Counted from the first letter of the stretch, positions 39,954 to 50,302 are shown. The stretch is DNA of 64,000 nucleotides from Ancylobacter sp. SL191 (GCF_026625645.1 NZ_CP113056.1:1616501-1680500); one strand, 5' to 3'. Notes: generated from the sequence alone by a model not told the origin. Program-made: numbers and translations.

Positions 39954-40244
39954 ATGTCTCATTATATCGCCATTGTCGAGGATGCCGGCCCGGACCAGGC
40001 GGTCGGGTTGTGGTTCCCCGATCTGCCCGGCTGTTTCTCGGCCGGGGACGATGTGGATGCGGCGCTGCTCAACGCCGAGGATGCGCTGATCGCCTTTGCC
40101 GAGGCGCTGGCGGCGCAGGGACGGGCGCTGCCCGTGGCCCGCAGCCTTGCCGCGCTGAGGGGTGATCCGGCCCTGGCGGACGATCTCTCCAGCCACATGG
40201 TCGCGCTGGTGCCGTTCCGCGCCGGAAGGCTCGCGGCGGAATAG
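39954..40244 (+). CDS. hicB: HicB-like antitoxin
   Basis: A 96-residue partner of the preceding HicA. The N-terminal domain has the HicB signature: W-F-P-D-L-P-G-C-F-S-A-G-D-D at about residues 22-35, then D-A-A-L-L-N-A-E-D-A-L. No clear DNA-binding ribbon-helix-helix or HTH is visible in the short C-terminus, so autoregulation may be weak or rely on another residue set. An ATG at 39948 gives two more residues. The order toxin then antitoxin is usual for hicAB. Confidence 0.87.
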   Translation: MSHYIAIVEDAGPDQAVGLWFPDLPGCFSAGDDVDAALLNAEDALIAFAEALAAQGRALPVARSLAALRGDPALADDLSSHMVALVPFRAGRLAAE

Positions 40245-40309
40245 GCATCTGGCATTCCCCCGCGCCCTCGCTTACAGAGCGCCATCCAGCCCGCGACGCG
40301 AGGAGTGCC

Positions 40310-41236
40310 ATGCTCGAAGGATTGCCGCCCAACGGGGCCTCGCATGTGATGCGCCTCGACGCGCCGGAAGAGGCGGCGCGCCACATCGCGGAATTTCTCG
40401 GCGAGAGCTTCGATCCGGCGGAGGTGGCGACCAGCGCCTTCGAGATCGAGAATGTCGCGGAAGGTTCAGGCTGGGCGGTCGAGGTCTATTTCGGCGAGGA
40501 GCCGGACGAGGCGATGGTGCGCGAGCTGATCGCCATCGTCGCGCCGGATCTGGCGGAGAGCGCGGTGTTCTCCACGCTGGAGAAGAAGGACTGGGTCGCC
40601 GCCTCGCTGGAAGGGCTGGCGCCGGTCGCCATCGGCCGCTTCCTCGTGCATGGCTCGCATGACCGGCATGTGGTCGGGCCCAACCATATCGGCATCGAGA
40701 TCGAGGCGGCGCTGGCCTTCGGCACCGGCCATCACGGCACCACCAAGGGGTGCCTCGCCGCCATCGACGCCTTCGGCAAGAAGCGCCGGCCCTTCCGCAC
40801 GCTCGACGTCGGCACCGGCACGGGCGTGCTCGCCATGGCGGCGGCGCGGCTGTTCCACACGCCGGTTCTGGCCAGCGACATCGACCGCGTCGCGGTGGCG
40901 ACCGCGCGGGCCAATGCGCGCGCCAACCATGCCGGGCCGGAGATCACCTTCCTGCACGCGCCGGGCCTCGGCGCCGGCGCCTTCAAGCGCGGCGGGCCTT
41001 ACGACCTGATCCTCGCCAACATCCTGCTGGCGCCGCTCAAGCTGATCGCCCGGCCGCTGGCGAAGCTGCTGGCGCCCGGCGGGCGGGTGGTGCTGTCGGG
41101 GCTGCTGCCGTCCCACGCCAATGCGGCGCTCGCGGCCTATCGCGCGCAGGGGCTGCGCCTCGTGCGCAAGCGCACCATCGAGGGCTGGGTAACGCTGGAA
41201 CTCGCCGCCGATGCGGGACGTCCCCGCCGCGGGTGA
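40310..41236 (+). CDS. prmA: Ribosomal protein L11 methyltransferase PrmA
   Basis: A 308-residue SAM-dependent methyltransferase that trimethylates ribosomal protein L11. The N-terminal substrate-recognition domain (about 1-110) precedes the methyltransferase fold with the SAM motif L-D-V-G-T-G-T-G-V-L-A-M near residues 165-176. The F-G-T-G-H-H-G-T-T and I-L-A-N-I-L-L-A-P-L motifs are typical PrmA signatures (the latter being the N-P-P-F-like catalytic region of this family). It is not overlapped by its neighbours. Confidence 0.94.
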   Translation: MLEGLPPNGASHVMRLDAPEEAARHIAEFLGESFDPAEVATSAFEIENVAEGSGWAVEVYFGEEPDEAMVRELIAIVAPDLAESAVFSTLEKKDWVAASLEGLAPVAIGRFLVHGSHDRHVVGPNHIGIEIEAALAFGTGHHGTTKGCLAAIDAFGKKRRPFRTLDVGTGTGVLAMAAARLFHTPVLASDIDRVAVATARANARANHAGPEITFLHAPGLGAGAFKRGGPYDLILANILLAPLKLIARPLAKLLAPGGRVVLSGLLPSHANAALAAYRAQGLRLVRKRTIEGWVTLELAADAGRPRRG

Positions 41237-41262
41237 GGGGGCCGCTCCGGCGGCCTAAAGGT

Positions 41263-41775
41263 TCACGACAGCCGGATCGGCATGTTGATCGGGCGGCCGA
41301 GGCCGTCCGGCAGCGGCAGGGCGCCATGCGCCGCCCGCATCAGCGCGAGGCGCTCCAGAACCTCGTCCGGGAAGGGCGAGACGCGGCGGCTGCCGGGCTC
41401 GACATGCTGGGCGATCTGCTCGCAGGTGGCCGCCGTCCAGCCTTCGCCGGCATGGTGCAGCTCCTGGAACAGGTGCATCCGCTTCTCGTCATAATTGATC
41501 AGCCGCAGTGTGACGCGCACCTGATGGCCGACCTGCAGCGACCGCTCGAAACGCTGATGCGCCTCCACGGTGAAGAAGGAGGCCGGCGCCCGGCTGGTCA
41601 GATGCGGGCCGAGGCCGACGAGGAACACAGCCTCGTCCACCGCCTGCTCGAACAGCAGGGTGTAGTAGGTCGAATGAAGGTGCCCGTTGTGATCCACCCA
41701 GCCCGGCTCGACCGTCATGACGGAGGAGACGAACGGCGCGAAGAACACGGGCTCGAAGTCGATCCCGTCCAGCAT
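41263..41775 (-). CDS. Thioesterase, 4HBT hotdog family
   Basis: A 170-residue hotdog-fold protein. The segment V-E-P-G-W-V-D-H-N-G-H-L-H-S-T-Y-Y near residues 22-38 has the active-site region of 4-hydroxybenzoyl-CoA/acyl-CoA thioesterases, with a candidate catalytic Asp in V-D-H-N-G. The C-terminal part is unusual, with a Pro-rich end. In relatives such proteins accompany carnitine or betaine catabolism, but no such genes are seen here, so the substrate is left open. GGGGGT lies before the ATG. The frame is open upstream to 41823. Confidence 0.78.
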   Translation of the reverse strand: MLDGIDFEPVFFAPFVSSVMTVEPGWVDHNGHLHSTYYTLLFEQAVDEAVFLVGLGPHLTSRAPASFFTVEAHQRFERSLQVGHQVRVTLRLINYDEKRMHLFQELHHAGEGWTAATCEQIAQHVEPGSRRVSPFPDEVLERLALMRAAHGALPLPDGLGRPINMPIRLS

Positions 41776-41999
41776 GACACGACCCCCGAGAAGCGAGCGA
41801 CTTCCGCGCTGCCTTATTGACAAGCATTGTGCCGCCTTTCAGAGCAGTCGTCACCTGCCCTGATGGCGATTGAATGACTGAAATCTTGCGATCTCGCGGT
41901 TTTTGCGCTTCGTCGGGCGGATTCGCACGGTGCGCGCGTCTCGCGCCGCCGGACGATCGGGTGTAAGCCCTGCGCCAAAGGCCGGGCAGGGAGGATGAC

Positions 42000-43418
42000 A
42001 TGGCTGAGATGCTGGATGAGGGCCGCGCAGCGACGGCGGCGGATGGGTCAGAGGTCGCCACGGTGATCGCTGAGCTCGCCGGCCATTTCGGCGACCGCCT
42101 CGCGCTCGGCCGCGCCATCCGTGAGCAGCACGCCAACACCATCACCTGGCTCGCCAATGAGGCGCCGGACGCGGTGGTGTTCGTCGAGAGCACCGAAGAG
42201 GTGCAGCGCGTGGTCCGCGCCTGCGCCAAGGTCGGCGTGCCGGTCATTCCCTTCGGCGCCGGCTCCTCGCTGGAGGGGCAGGTGAACGCCCCGCGCGGCG
42301 GCATCTCCATCGATCTCTCGCGCATGAACCGCGTGCTGTCGGTTCACCCGGAAGATCTCGACTGCGTGGTCGAGCCGGGCGTGACGCGCAAGCAGCTCAA
42401 CGAGCATCTGCGCGATGCCGGCCTGTTCTTCCCCATCGACCCTGGCGCGGATGCCTCGCTCGGCGGCATGGCCTCGACCCGCGCCTCCGGCACCAACGCG
42501 GTGCGCTACGGCACGATGAAGGACAATGTCATCGCGCTCACCGCCGTGCTGGCCAATGGCGAGGTCATCACCACGGCGCGCCGGGCCAAGAAGTCGGCGG
42601 CGGGCTATGACCTCACCCGCCTTTTCGTCGGCGCGGAAGGCACGCTCGGCATCATCACCAGCCTGACGCTGAAGCTCTCGGGTATCCCTGAGGCGATCTC
42701 GGCGGGCGTGTGCGCCTTTCCGACCATCCGCGCGGCCTGCGACGCGGTGATCCTCACCATCCAGTCCGGCCTGCCGGTCGCGCGCATCGAACTGCTCGAC
42801 GAGGTGCAGGTGCGCGCCTGCAACGCCTACTCCAAGCTGAACCTCGCCGAGGCGCCGACGCTGTTCGTCGAGTTCCACGGCACCGAGGCGAGCGTTCATG
42901 AGCAGGCCGAGCGCTTCGGCGAGATCGCCCGCGATTTCGGCGGTGGCGACTTCAGCTGGGCGACGCGGCCGGAAGACCGGACGAAGCTCTGGCAGGCCCG
43001 GCACGATGCCTATTGGGCCTGCCTGCCGCTGAAGCCCGGTGCCAAGGCGCTGGCGACCGATGTGTGCGTGCCGCTGTCGCGCCTCGCCGATTGCGTCGAC
43101 GAGACCAAGCACGACATCGAGGAAATGGGCATGATCGCCCCGATCGTCGGCCATGTCGGCGACGGCAATTTCCACACGGTGACGCTGGTCGACATGGACG
43201 ACCCGCACGATGTCGCCAAGGCCAAGTCCTTCATTTCGCGCATGATCGAACGCTCGCTCGCCATGGGCGGCACCGCCACGGGCGAGCATGGCGTCGGCCA
43301 GGGCAAGCGCAAATATATGGAAGCCGAGCACGGGGCTGAGACTCTGGCGGCGATGCGTGCCATCAAGGCCGCGCTCGACCCGCGGGACATCATGAACCCC
43401 GGCAAGATGCTGCCGTGA
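42000..43418 (+). CDS. FAD-binding D-lactate/glycolate-type dehydrogenase (GlcD family)
   Basis: A 472-residue flavoprotein of the vanillyl-alcohol oxidase superfamily. The FAD-binding loop P-F-G-A-G-S-S-L-E-G-Q is near residues 82-92, followed by D-P-G-A-D-A-S-L-G-G-M. The C-terminal domain has G-H-V-G-D-G-N-F-H near 384-392 and ends G-E-H-G-V-G-Q-G-K. Members oxidise 2-hydroxy acids such as D-lactate or glycolate and pass electrons to cytochrome c or quinone. No glcE/glcF partners are adjacent, which fits the single-subunit D-lactate dehydrogenase (cytochrome) type. Strong GGGAGG precedes the ATG. Confidence 0.88.
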   Translation: MAEMLDEGRAATAADGSEVATVIAELAGHFGDRLALGRAIREQHANTITWLANEAPDAVVFVESTEEVQRVVRACAKVGVPVIPFGAGSSLEGQVNAPRGGISIDLSRMNRVLSVHPEDLDCVVEPGVTRKQLNEHLRDAGLFFPIDPGADASLGGMASTRASGTNAVRYGTMKDNVIALTAVLANGEVITTARRAKKSAAGYDLTRLFVGAEGTLGIITSLTLKLSGIPEAISAGVCAFPTIRAACDAVILTIQSGLPVARIELLDEVQVRACNAYSKLNLAEAPTLFVEFHGTEASVHEQAERFGEIARDFGGGDFSWATRPEDRTKLWQARHDAYWACLPLKPGAKALATDVCVPLSRLADCVDETKHDIEEMGMIAPIVGHVGDGNFHTVTLVDMDDPHDVAKAKSFISRMIERSLAMGGTATGEHGVGQGKRKYMEAEHGAETLAAMRAIKAALDPRDIMNPGKMLP

Positions 43419-43600
43419 GTGGCGCCGACCCCGTTCGCCGCGTAAAGCCCGCCCCGGCTTTTGCGCTTGCGGGCCGGGCGCCGGGCGCGGCAGCATAGAG
43501 GTGCGAAAAATCTCAACAATCTCGCGGTAAACCGGCGGGAAGCGGCCGCGTCCCGAGCCGCGAGACCGGCCCATCGGCGCCGGACGACCGGAGGAGAGGC

Positions 43601-46600
43601 GTGCAGAACCTTCTGCTGACCATAGCGAGCGCCATCATCCTGGCCGTCGTCGCGGCCTTCGCGGCTCCGTTCGTGGTCGACTGGACGCAGTTCCGCGCGA
43701 CCTTCGAGGCGCAGGCGGCGCGCACGCTCGGCGTGCCCGTGGTCATTCGCGGGCCGATCGACGCCCGCCTCCTGCCCAATCCGAGCTTCACCCTGCGCGA
43801 TGTCGCCATCGGCCTCGACGCGGGCGGCACCGGCATCGTCGCGGGTGAGCTGAGCGGGCGCCTCTCGCTCGGCCAGTTGCTCAGCGGGCGCATCGTCGCC
43901 GACCGGGTGACGCTGGAGCGCGCCCGCATCCGCGTGGTGATCGGCGGCGATGGCCGCGTGGCGCTGCCCACCGGCACCAGCCGGCCCGCGCCGCTCTCCA
44001 TCGCCGATCTGCGCCTGCAGAACAGCGCGGTGGAGCTGATCGACCGCGCCGGCGGGCATGACCTGACGCTGTCCGCCGTCAATCTCATGGGCGATCTTGG
44101 CGGCCTTGCAGGGCCGCTGCGGCTGGAGGGACAGGTGGAGGCGGCGGGCGTGCTCCGCACGGTGCGGCTCGCCTTGGCGGCAGCCGAGGGGCCGGCGCGG
44201 CTGCGCCTCGGCGTGCAGGATGTCGGCTCGCCCTTCGCGCTCGATCTCGACGGCGTGCTGGCCTTCACCGGCGGGCGGCCGGGTTTCCAGGGCAAGGCGT
44301 CGCTCGCCTCGCGCACGCCCGGCGCCGGCGGGCCGCCGCTGCGCGACGGCGATGGCGCGGTGCCCGTCCGCGACCCGCTCGCCGGCTGGAGCCTTTCCGG
44401 CACGGTGAACGCGACCTATCAGGCGGTCGACATCACCAACCTCGCGCTTCAGCTCGGCAGCGGCGAGGTGCCGGTGGAGTTGTCGGGCAGCGGGCGCTAT
44501 GTCGCCGCCGCGCTCGCAACCGCTCCGGCCACCGCTCCCGCCGCCGGCACGACCGGCGATGCTGGCGGCTCGCGGCTCGACCTCACCTTGGCGGCGCGCC
44601 AGATCGACCTCGGCGCGGCGACCGGCGGGGCCGCCCCGCTTGCCGCGCTCACCCGCGTCGCCCAGACCGTGGCGCCGCTGGCGGGCATCGCCCGCTCCGG
44701 TTCGCTCGACCTCTCCACCGACACCGTGCTGCTCGGTGGTGCGCCGATGCGCGCGGTCAAGCTCGGGCTCGACTGGTCGCCCGCCGGCTGGCGCGCCCGC
44801 AGCATCGAGGCGCGGCTGCCCGGCCGGGCGAGCCTTGCTTTGTCGGGCCGTCTGCCGCAGGCCGCCGGCGCTGGCCAGCCGATCCGTCCCCCGGCCGACG
44901 CCGCGCTGTTCACCGGCGACATGGCGCTCGCCGCCGAAGACCTGCCCGCCTTCGCCGGCTGGGCCGCGCCCGAGGCGACCGCGCTGCTTGCCGGCCTGCC
45001 CGGCGGAGCGGTCTCGCTCAAGGCGGCCATCGCGGTCGGCGCGGACCGGGTGGCGCTCGACCGGTTGACCTTCACGCTGGGCGATCAGCTCAGCCTCACC
45101 GGCACCGCCGCCTATGCCTTCCCGGCCGATGGCCGACGCGGCAAGGTGGACGCGGTGCTGGCGACCAAGGGCGTCGATCTCGACCCGCTGCTGCCGCCGC
45201 TGCGCCGGATGATCGGCTTTGGCGGCCAGCGCTTCGATGTCGGGCTGAGCTTTTCCGGCACGGATGTGCGCCTTGCCGGGGTCGGCGCCGCCGGTGCCGA
45301 TGTCATCCTCAAGGCCGATGGCGGCGGGCTCGGCATCGAGCGGCTCGCCATTCGCAATTTCGGCGGGCTGGACCTCACCGGCTCCGGGCGGCTCACCGCG
45401 GCGGCGGAGAGCGACGGGCGCTTCGAGGCGCGGCTCACCGGCACGCGGGTCGACGGGCTGCCGGCGCTGACCCGCGCGCTTGGCCTGCCGCAGGGCGAGG
45501 CACTGGTCGCCGCGCTCGGACCGAGCCTCGCCCCGCTGGATCTCACCACCACGCTCACCTCCGACAAGGGGCGTCTCGCGCTAGAAGCGCGCGGCCGGCT
45601 CGGGGTGTTGAGCGGGGAGGGCTCGGCCGGCTTCGGCACGGGGCAGCCCTTGCAGATCGAGGCGGCGCTGACGGCGGCGGATGGCAGCGCGGTGCTCGGC
45701 AAGCTCGGCGTTCCCGCCCTGCGCCCCGGCCTCGGCGTGGCGCAGGCGACGGTGTCCGTGGGCACCCGCACCGAGGCGCGCCTCGCCTTTGCCGGCGGCA
45801 CGCTGGAAGCGCTCGGACAGGTGACCGTCGAGGCCGATGGCCGCGTGGCGCCGGACCTTGCCGTCACGCTGCGCGGGGCGGACCTTGCCCGGCTGTTCCC
45901 GGCGCTGACCAATGGCGGTGTCGCCCGCGTGCCGGCCGAACTCACCGCCACGCTCGGGCGCGAGGGCCCGGTCTGGCGGCTCGAGGCGCTGACCGGCACT
46001 ATCGGCGGCGAGCGCATTGACGGGCGCGCCGCCTATATCCCCGGCGAGAGCGTGCCGCTGACGCTGGAACTGGCGCTCGACCGCTGGAGCCTGCCCGCCG
46101 CGCTGGCGCTCGGTACGGGGACGGTGGCGCCGCCGCCCGGTCCGCCGGCGAGCGGCTGGCCGGATGGGCGCTTCGGCCCGCCGGCGCTCGGCCCGCTCAC
46201 CGCCTCGGTGAAGCTCAGCCTGCGCCAGCTCGACCTGCCGGCCGGGCTGGTGCTGGACCTCGCCAAGCTGAATGCCCGCGTGAGCGAGGGCGTGGTCGCG
46301 GTGGAGGAGCTTTCCGGCACGCTGGCCGGCGGGCGGCTCGCCGCGCGCTTCGACCTGCGCCGGCGCGGCGACAATCTCGCGGTCGACGGCCATCTCGCCA
46401 TCACCGATGCCGAAAGCGGGCCGCTGCTGCGCGCCGCCGGCGTCGAGCGGCCGGGCGCCAGCGCGGGGGTGACGCTCGCGCTCGACCTCACCGGCGCCGG
46501 GCGTTCGCCGCGCGGCATAGCCGCCAGCCTGCAAGGGCAGGGCAGCCTGGTGCTGGAGGGGCTGGAGATCCCGTTCAACGACCCGCGCGCGCTGCAATAT

Positions 46601-47287
46601 GTCATGCTCGCCACCGAGCGCGGCCTGCCGCCCGAACAGGCGCGCATCGTGCAACTGCTCAATGAGGGGCTCTCGCGCGGGGCGCTCAAGCTGCCGCGCA
46701 TCGAGAGCGCGCTGAGCGTGGTGAACGGCGTCGCCCGTTCCTCCACCGCCCGCGCGGCGCTGGGCGACCAGCGTTTCGCGCTGACCGGCGCCTTCGATAT
46801 TCCCGCGCTGTCCTTCGAGACGACGCTGGAGATGGACGACATGTCCGGCGCCAGCCCCACCGCATCCGGCGCCCCGCCCGGGGCCGGCGTGCAATGGCGC
46901 GGGCCGCTCAACGCGCCCGAGCGGCGTTTCGACATCACCGCGCTGGTCGCGGCGATCAACATGCGGGCGCTGGAGCGCGAGACCAAGCGGCTTGAGGCGG
47001 AATATGGCCGCACGCCGCTGACCGATGGCGGCCAGTCGACCCAGCCACCCGCTCAGGCCCCCGCGCCTCAGGTCGCCCCGCAGGCCGCGCCGCAACCGGC
47101 ACCCCAGCCGGCCCCGCGCGCGGCAGCGCCCGCGCCGTCGCCGCGTCCGGCCGCGCCGCGCCCGGTGCCGCTCAACCTGCCGCAATACCCGCAGCCCGGC
47201 GCCGCCGCGCCGCCGCTCGCGCCGCCGGTGGATATTCCGATGGATCCGCTGCGCAGCCCGATCATGGCGCCGCCGCTGGCGCCGTGA
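43601..47287 (+). CDS. AsmA family envelope protein
   Basis: A 1228-residue protein with an N-terminal signal anchor (residues 4-22) and a long beta-rich body of AsmA/DUF3971-like repeats. It opens with the AsmA_N pattern W-T-Q-F-R-A-T-F-E-A-Q-A-A-R-T-L-G near residues 28-44. The C-terminal AsmA domain (about 840-1110) ends with a Pro/Ala/Gln-rich tail of about 75 residues. Large AsmA-like proteins bridge the inner and outer membranes and move phospholipids. This role is inferred from the family. GTG start with GGAGAGG in front. Confidence 0.88.
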   Translation: MQNLLLTIASAIILAVVAAFAAPFVVDWTQFRATFEAQAARTLGVPVVIRGPIDARLLPNPSFTLRDVAIGLDAGGTGIVAGELSGRLSLGQLLSGRIVADRVTLERARIRVVIGGDGRVALPTGTSRPAPLSIADLRLQNSAVELIDRAGGHDLTLSAVNLMGDLGGLAGPLRLEGQVEAAGVLRTVRLALAAAEGPARLRLGVQDVGSPFALDLDGVLAFTGGRPGFQGKASLASRTPGAGGPPLRDGDGAVPVRDPLAGWSLSGTVNATYQAVDITNLALQLGSGEVPVELSGSGRYVAAALATAPATAPAAGTTGDAGGSRLDLTLAARQIDLGAATGGAAPLAALTRVAQTVAPLAGIARSGSLDLSTDTVLLGGAPMRAVKLGLDWSPAGWRARSIEARLPGRASLALSGRLPQAAGAGQPIRPPADAALFTGDMALAAEDLPAFAGWAAPEATALLAGLPGGAVSLKAAIAVGADRVALDRLTFTLGDQLSLTGTAAYAFPADGRRGKVDAVLATKGVDLDPLLPPLRRMIGFGGQRFDVGLSFSGTDVRLAGVGAAGADVILKADGGGLGIERLAIRNFGGLDLTGSGRLTAAAESDGRFEARLTGTRVDGLPALTRALGLPQGEALVAALGPSLAPLDLTTTLTSDKGRLALEARGRLGVLSGEGSAGFGTGQPLQIEAALTAADGSAVLGKLGVPALRPGLGVAQATVSVGTRTEARLAFAGGTLEALGQVTVEADGRVAPDLAVTLRGADLARLFPALTNGGVARVPAELTATLGREGPVWRLEALTGTIGGERIDGRAAYIPGESVPLTLELALDRWSLPAALALGTGTVAPPPGPPASGWPDGRFGPPALGPLTASVKLSLRQLDLPAGLVLDLAKLNARVSEGVVAVEELSGTLAGGRLAARFDLRRRGDNLAVDGHLAITDAESGPLLRAAGVERPGASAGVTLALDLTGAGRSPRGIAASLQGQGSLVLEGLEIPFNDPRALQYVMLATERGLPPEQARIVQLLNEGLSRGALKLPRIESALSVVNGVARSSTARAALGDQRFALTGAFDIPALSFETTLEMDDMSGASPTASGAPPGAGVQWRGPLNAPERRFDITALVAAINMRALERETKRLEAEYGRTPLTDGGQSTQPPAQAPAPQVAPQAAPQPAPQPAPRAAAPAPSPRPAAPRPVPLNLPQYPQPGAAAPPLAPPVDIPMDPLRSPIMAPPLAP

Positions 47288-47291
47288 CGCC

Positions 47292-48185
47292 TCAGGCGGT
47301 GACGAAGGCGTCCGCCGTGTAGCCCTGCAGGTAAAGCAGGGCGGTGAGGTCGCCATGGTCGATGCGGAACCGCGCGGCCGCCGCCACGGCGGGCTTGGCG
47401 TGATAGGCGACGCCGAAGCCGGCTTCCCCGATCATGGCGAGATCATTGGCGCCGTCGCCGACCGCCATCGTGTCGGATTCGCCGAGACCCAGCGCCTCCC
47501 GCATCTCGACCAGCGCGGCGAGCTTGGCCTCGCGCCCGAGGATCGGTTCCTCGACGAGGCCGGCAAAGGCGTCGCCGTCGGTCACCAGCACATTGGCCCG
47601 GTCGGCGTGGAAGCCGATCATCGCGGCGACGCGCTGCGTGAACAGGGTGAAACCGCCGGAGACCAAGAGCGTGTGCGCGCCATGCGCCTTCATGGTGCGC
47701 ACAAGCTCCGTGCCGCCGGGGGTGAGGCGGATGCGCTCGGCAATGACGTCATCGACCACGGCGAGCGGGAGACCTTTCAGCAGCGCCACGCGCTCGCGCA
47801 GCGCCGGCTCGAAGGCGATCTCGCCGCGCATGGCCCGCTCGGTGATCTCGGCCACATGCGCCTTCATCCCGGCATAGTCGGCCAGCTCGTCGATGCATTC
47901 CTGGCCGATCATGGTGGAGTCCATGTCGGCGAGAAACAGCTTCTTGCGCCGCCCGGTTGCCGGCACCAGCGCCACATCGAGCGGCCGGCCGTCCAGCGCG
48001 GCGCGCAGGGCGGCGATGTCGGCATCGGGCCCGACCGCGAATTCGGCGGCGATGCCGGGATTGAGCACCCGCGCTTCGCCCGCGCCCGGCACCGCCGCGC
48101 GGGCGCTCTTTAGGGTGTCCGCGTCCAACGCCGGGGCGGCGGGGTTGGCGATCAGCACGGCGACGAGGGGAGCGGTCTCGGACAT
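47292..48185 (-). CDS. serB: Phosphoserine phosphatase SerB
   Basis: A 297-residue HAD-family enzyme for the last step of serine synthesis. The N-terminal ACT-like portion (about 1-80) precedes the catalytic motif F-L-A-D-M-D-S-T-M with nucleophile D87 and D89. V-S-G-G-F near 178 and K near 222 are motifs II and III, and G-D-G-A-N-D-L follows as the magnesium-binding motif. ATG 48185 is chosen where homology begins; the longer frame upstream runs antisense to miaA. Divergent from miaA. Confidence 0.94.
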   Translation of the reverse strand: MSETAPLVAVLIANPAAPALDADTLKSARAAVPGAGEARVLNPGIAAEFAVGPDADIAALRAALDGRPLDVALVPATGRRKKLFLADMDSTMIGQECIDELADYAGMKAHVAEITERAMRGEIAFEPALRERVALLKGLPLAVVDDVIAERIRLTPGGTELVRTMKAHGAHTLLVSGGFTLFTQRVAAMIGFHADRANVLVTDGDAFAGLVEEPILGREAKLAALVEMREALGLGESDTMAVGDGANDLAMIGEAGFGVAYHAKPAVAAAARFRIDHGDLTALLYLQGYTADAFVTA

Positions 48186-48296
48186 GGCGGCAACACGCGG
48201 CTGGAACTGAGGAATCAACGCAGGACTTGCCGCCGAAGCGGCAACGGGCAAAAAGCGGTGGGCGGCACGGGTGAGTGCGCCAACAGGGAGACGGGC

Positions 48297-49220
48297 GTGA
48301 CGACAAAGGCGGAGCGCCCGCGCGCGGTGCTTATTGCAGGGCCGACCGCGAGCGGCAAGTCGGCGCTGGCGCTGGAACTGGCCGAACGGGTCGGCGGCGT
48401 GGTCATCAATGCCGACTCCATGCAGGTCTATCGCGACCTGCGCGTGCTCACCGCCCGCCCCACCGTGGAGGAGGAGGCGCGCGCGCCACACCGCCTCTAC
48501 GGCCATGTGGACGGGGCCGCCGACTACTCGGTTGCGCACTGGCTGGAGGAGGCTCGCGCGGCCATCATTGAGGCCGAGACGTCCGGGCAATTGCCCATCG
48601 TGATCGGCGGCACGGGCCTCTATTTCAAGGCGCTGACGCAGGGGCTGGCGCCCATGCCGTCGATTCCTGCCGAGGTGCGGGCGCGGGTGCGCGGGCTCGA
48701 CCTGCCGGCACCGGAGCTCCACGCCAGGCTGATGGCGGTGGATCCGCAGACGGCGGGGCGGCTGCGCCCGTCCGACACGCAGCGGCTGATGCGGGCGCTG
48801 GAGGTGTTCGAGGCGACCGGCCGCCCGCTGGCGCAGTGGCAGGCGGAGCGGGCGAGCGAGCCGGTGCTGCCCGGGGATGATGCGCTGAAGCTCTTTCTCG
48901 CCACCGACCGCACGGCGCTGCGCGACGCCATTGCCCGCCGCTTCCACCTGATGATGGAGGCGGGCGCGCTGGAGGAGGCGCGAGCCCTGCTGGCGCGGGG
49001 CCTGCCCGAGGACCGCACCATCCTCAAGGCGCATGGCGTGCCGTGGTTCGCGCGCCATCTCGCGGGTGAGATCGAGCTTGAGGCGGCGATCGAGGGCGGC
49101 ATTCTCGACACGCGCCGCTATGCCAAGCGGCAGGACACCTGGTTCCGCCATCAACTGGAGGGCTGGACCGCGCTGCCAAAGGCGGAAGTGCAGGTGCTTC
49201 TGCGGGAGGTCTTCCCTTAA
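48297..49220 (+). CDS. miaA: tRNA dimethylallyltransferase MiaA
   Basis: A 307-residue enzyme that adds a dimethylallyl group to A37 of tRNAs reading codons that begin with U. The P-loop G-P-T-A-S-G-K-S is at 15-22, followed by I-N-A-D-S-M-Q-V-Y, the DSXQ motif. V-I-G-G-T-G-L-Y near 100-107 and the C-terminal K-R-Q-D-T-W-F-R-H are also typical. GTG 48297 has AGGGAG at 48285-48290 and is preferred to the upstream GTG 48258. The gene converges on msrQ with a 4-base overlap. Confidence 0.94.
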   Translation: MTTKAERPRAVLIAGPTASGKSALALELAERVGGVVINADSMQVYRDLRVLTARPTVEEEARAPHRLYGHVDGAADYSVAHWLEEARAAIIEAETSGQLPIVIGGTGLYFKALTQGLAPMPSIPAEVRARVRGLDLPAPELHARLMAVDPQTAGRLRPSDTQRLMRALEVFEATGRPLAQWQAERASEPVLPGDDALKLFLATDRTALRDAIARRFHLMMEAGALEEARALLARGLPEDRTILKAHGVPWFARHLAGEIELEAAIEGGILDTRRYAKRQDTWFRHQLEGWTALPKAEVQVLLREVFP

Positions 49221-50161
49221 GCCCGCGCCGCCCGTCTCACGGGCAGCGGGCGCAGGCGTAGTGCCACCTCGCTGGCGAGCGCGACCGCGAGGCCGGCGCC
49301 GAACACCCACCAGGCCGGGCGGATCGAGTAGGAAAAGGCGAGATTGGCGGCGAGCACGCGGGCGGGGTCGATGCCCGTCGCGGCGAGATACCAGCCGGCT
49401 TCCAGCAGCGCCGTCAGCACGCCGGCCATAAAGGCGAGAGCCACGAGGTTTGCCAGCCCCGTGCCGCGTCCAAAGCGCTGCATCAGCCGCCACCCCATGA
49501 GCCAGACGAAGAGCCCCGCCATCAGCGTCGGCTCGGTCACGTCGAGCTTCTGTTGCATGAAGAAATGCAGGATGCCGAGGGCGGTGGCCGGGTAGATCAG
49601 CGCGTGCAGGTGCTTCCAGCGCTCGCCGCCAAGCCGGCGCACCGCGCCATCCCACGAGGTGGACGCCATCGCGGCGAAGGCGAGGAGGGCGATGAAGCCG
49701 ATGGTGAGATAGATGCGCAGCACGATCTCCCGCGCCGCCATGCCGAGATCGCCGAGATCGACCAGATAGACCGCGAAATGAATGGCGAGCAGCAGCGCCG
49801 CGCCAAGGCCGAGCGTGCGTCGGGCGTTCAAAAGCTTCGGCCAGTTGAACAGCCGCCGGGCCGGGGTGACGGCGAGGGTGACGAGCAGCAGGCGGATGGT
49901 CCAGTCGCCGATGAAGCGGATCACCTCGATGAGCGGACGGGCGCCGAGTGCCGGTTCGCCGGGCAGCGCGCCTCCGCCTCCAAGCGCGCCGCCGCCCAGT
50001 CCGCCACCACCCAGACCGGGAGGAGCGCCGAAGGGGGTGGGCGGGGCGAAGCCGCCGGAGAGCGCGCGCACGGCCAGTAGCGCCAGCGGCAGCAGTACGA
50101 CGAGCAGCGCGCCGATCTTCTCAGGGCTCAGCTTACCGGAGGGTTCGCGCAGGAAGGGCAT
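49217..50161 (-). CDS. msrQ: Heme-binding membrane protein MsrQ-like (YedZ)
   Basis: A 314-residue protein with a ferric-reductase-like transmembrane domain. MsrQ supplies electrons to the periplasmic methionine sulfoxide reductase MsrP. Conserved histidines expected to bind heme lie in A-I-H-F-A-V-Y and in K-H-L-H-A-L-I-Y. About 90 extra N-terminal residues are present: a hydrophobic segment (about 16-34) then a Gly/Pro/Leu-rich stretch (36-75), absent from the 211-residue E. coli protein. No msrP is adjacent. The gene family is clear; the partner is not shown. Confidence 0.82.
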   Translation of the reverse strand: MPFLREPSGKLSPEKIGALLVVLLPLALLAVRALSGGFAPPTPFGAPPGLGGGGLGGGALGGGGALPGEPALGARPLIEVIRFIGDWTIRLLLVTLAVTPARRLFNWPKLLNARRTLGLGAALLLAIHFAVYLVDLGDLGMAAREIVLRIYLTIGFIALLAFAAMASTSWDGAVRRLGGERWKHLHALIYPATALGILHFFMQQKLDVTEPTLMAGLFVWLMGWRLMQRFGRGTGLANLVALAFMAGVLTALLEAGWYLAATGIDPARVLAANLAFSYSIRPAWWVFGAGLAVALASEVALRLRPLPVRRAARA

Positions 50162-50302
50162 GAAGCGGGCGGTCCATGGCAGGAGGGTCTGCCCGCCTAT
50201 ACGCCCTCAGAGGCGGCGTAATTTCAACGCCGCCCTGCACGATGGCGTGAGGGCACGCGCGAGGGGCCCGGCATCGTGCCTATCCGAACCGCCCTCGGGT
50301 TT

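Noticed and set aside
48186..49655. Minus-strand extension of serB through miaA
   Set aside because: SerB similarity starts at ATG 48185 and the extension is antisense to miaA.
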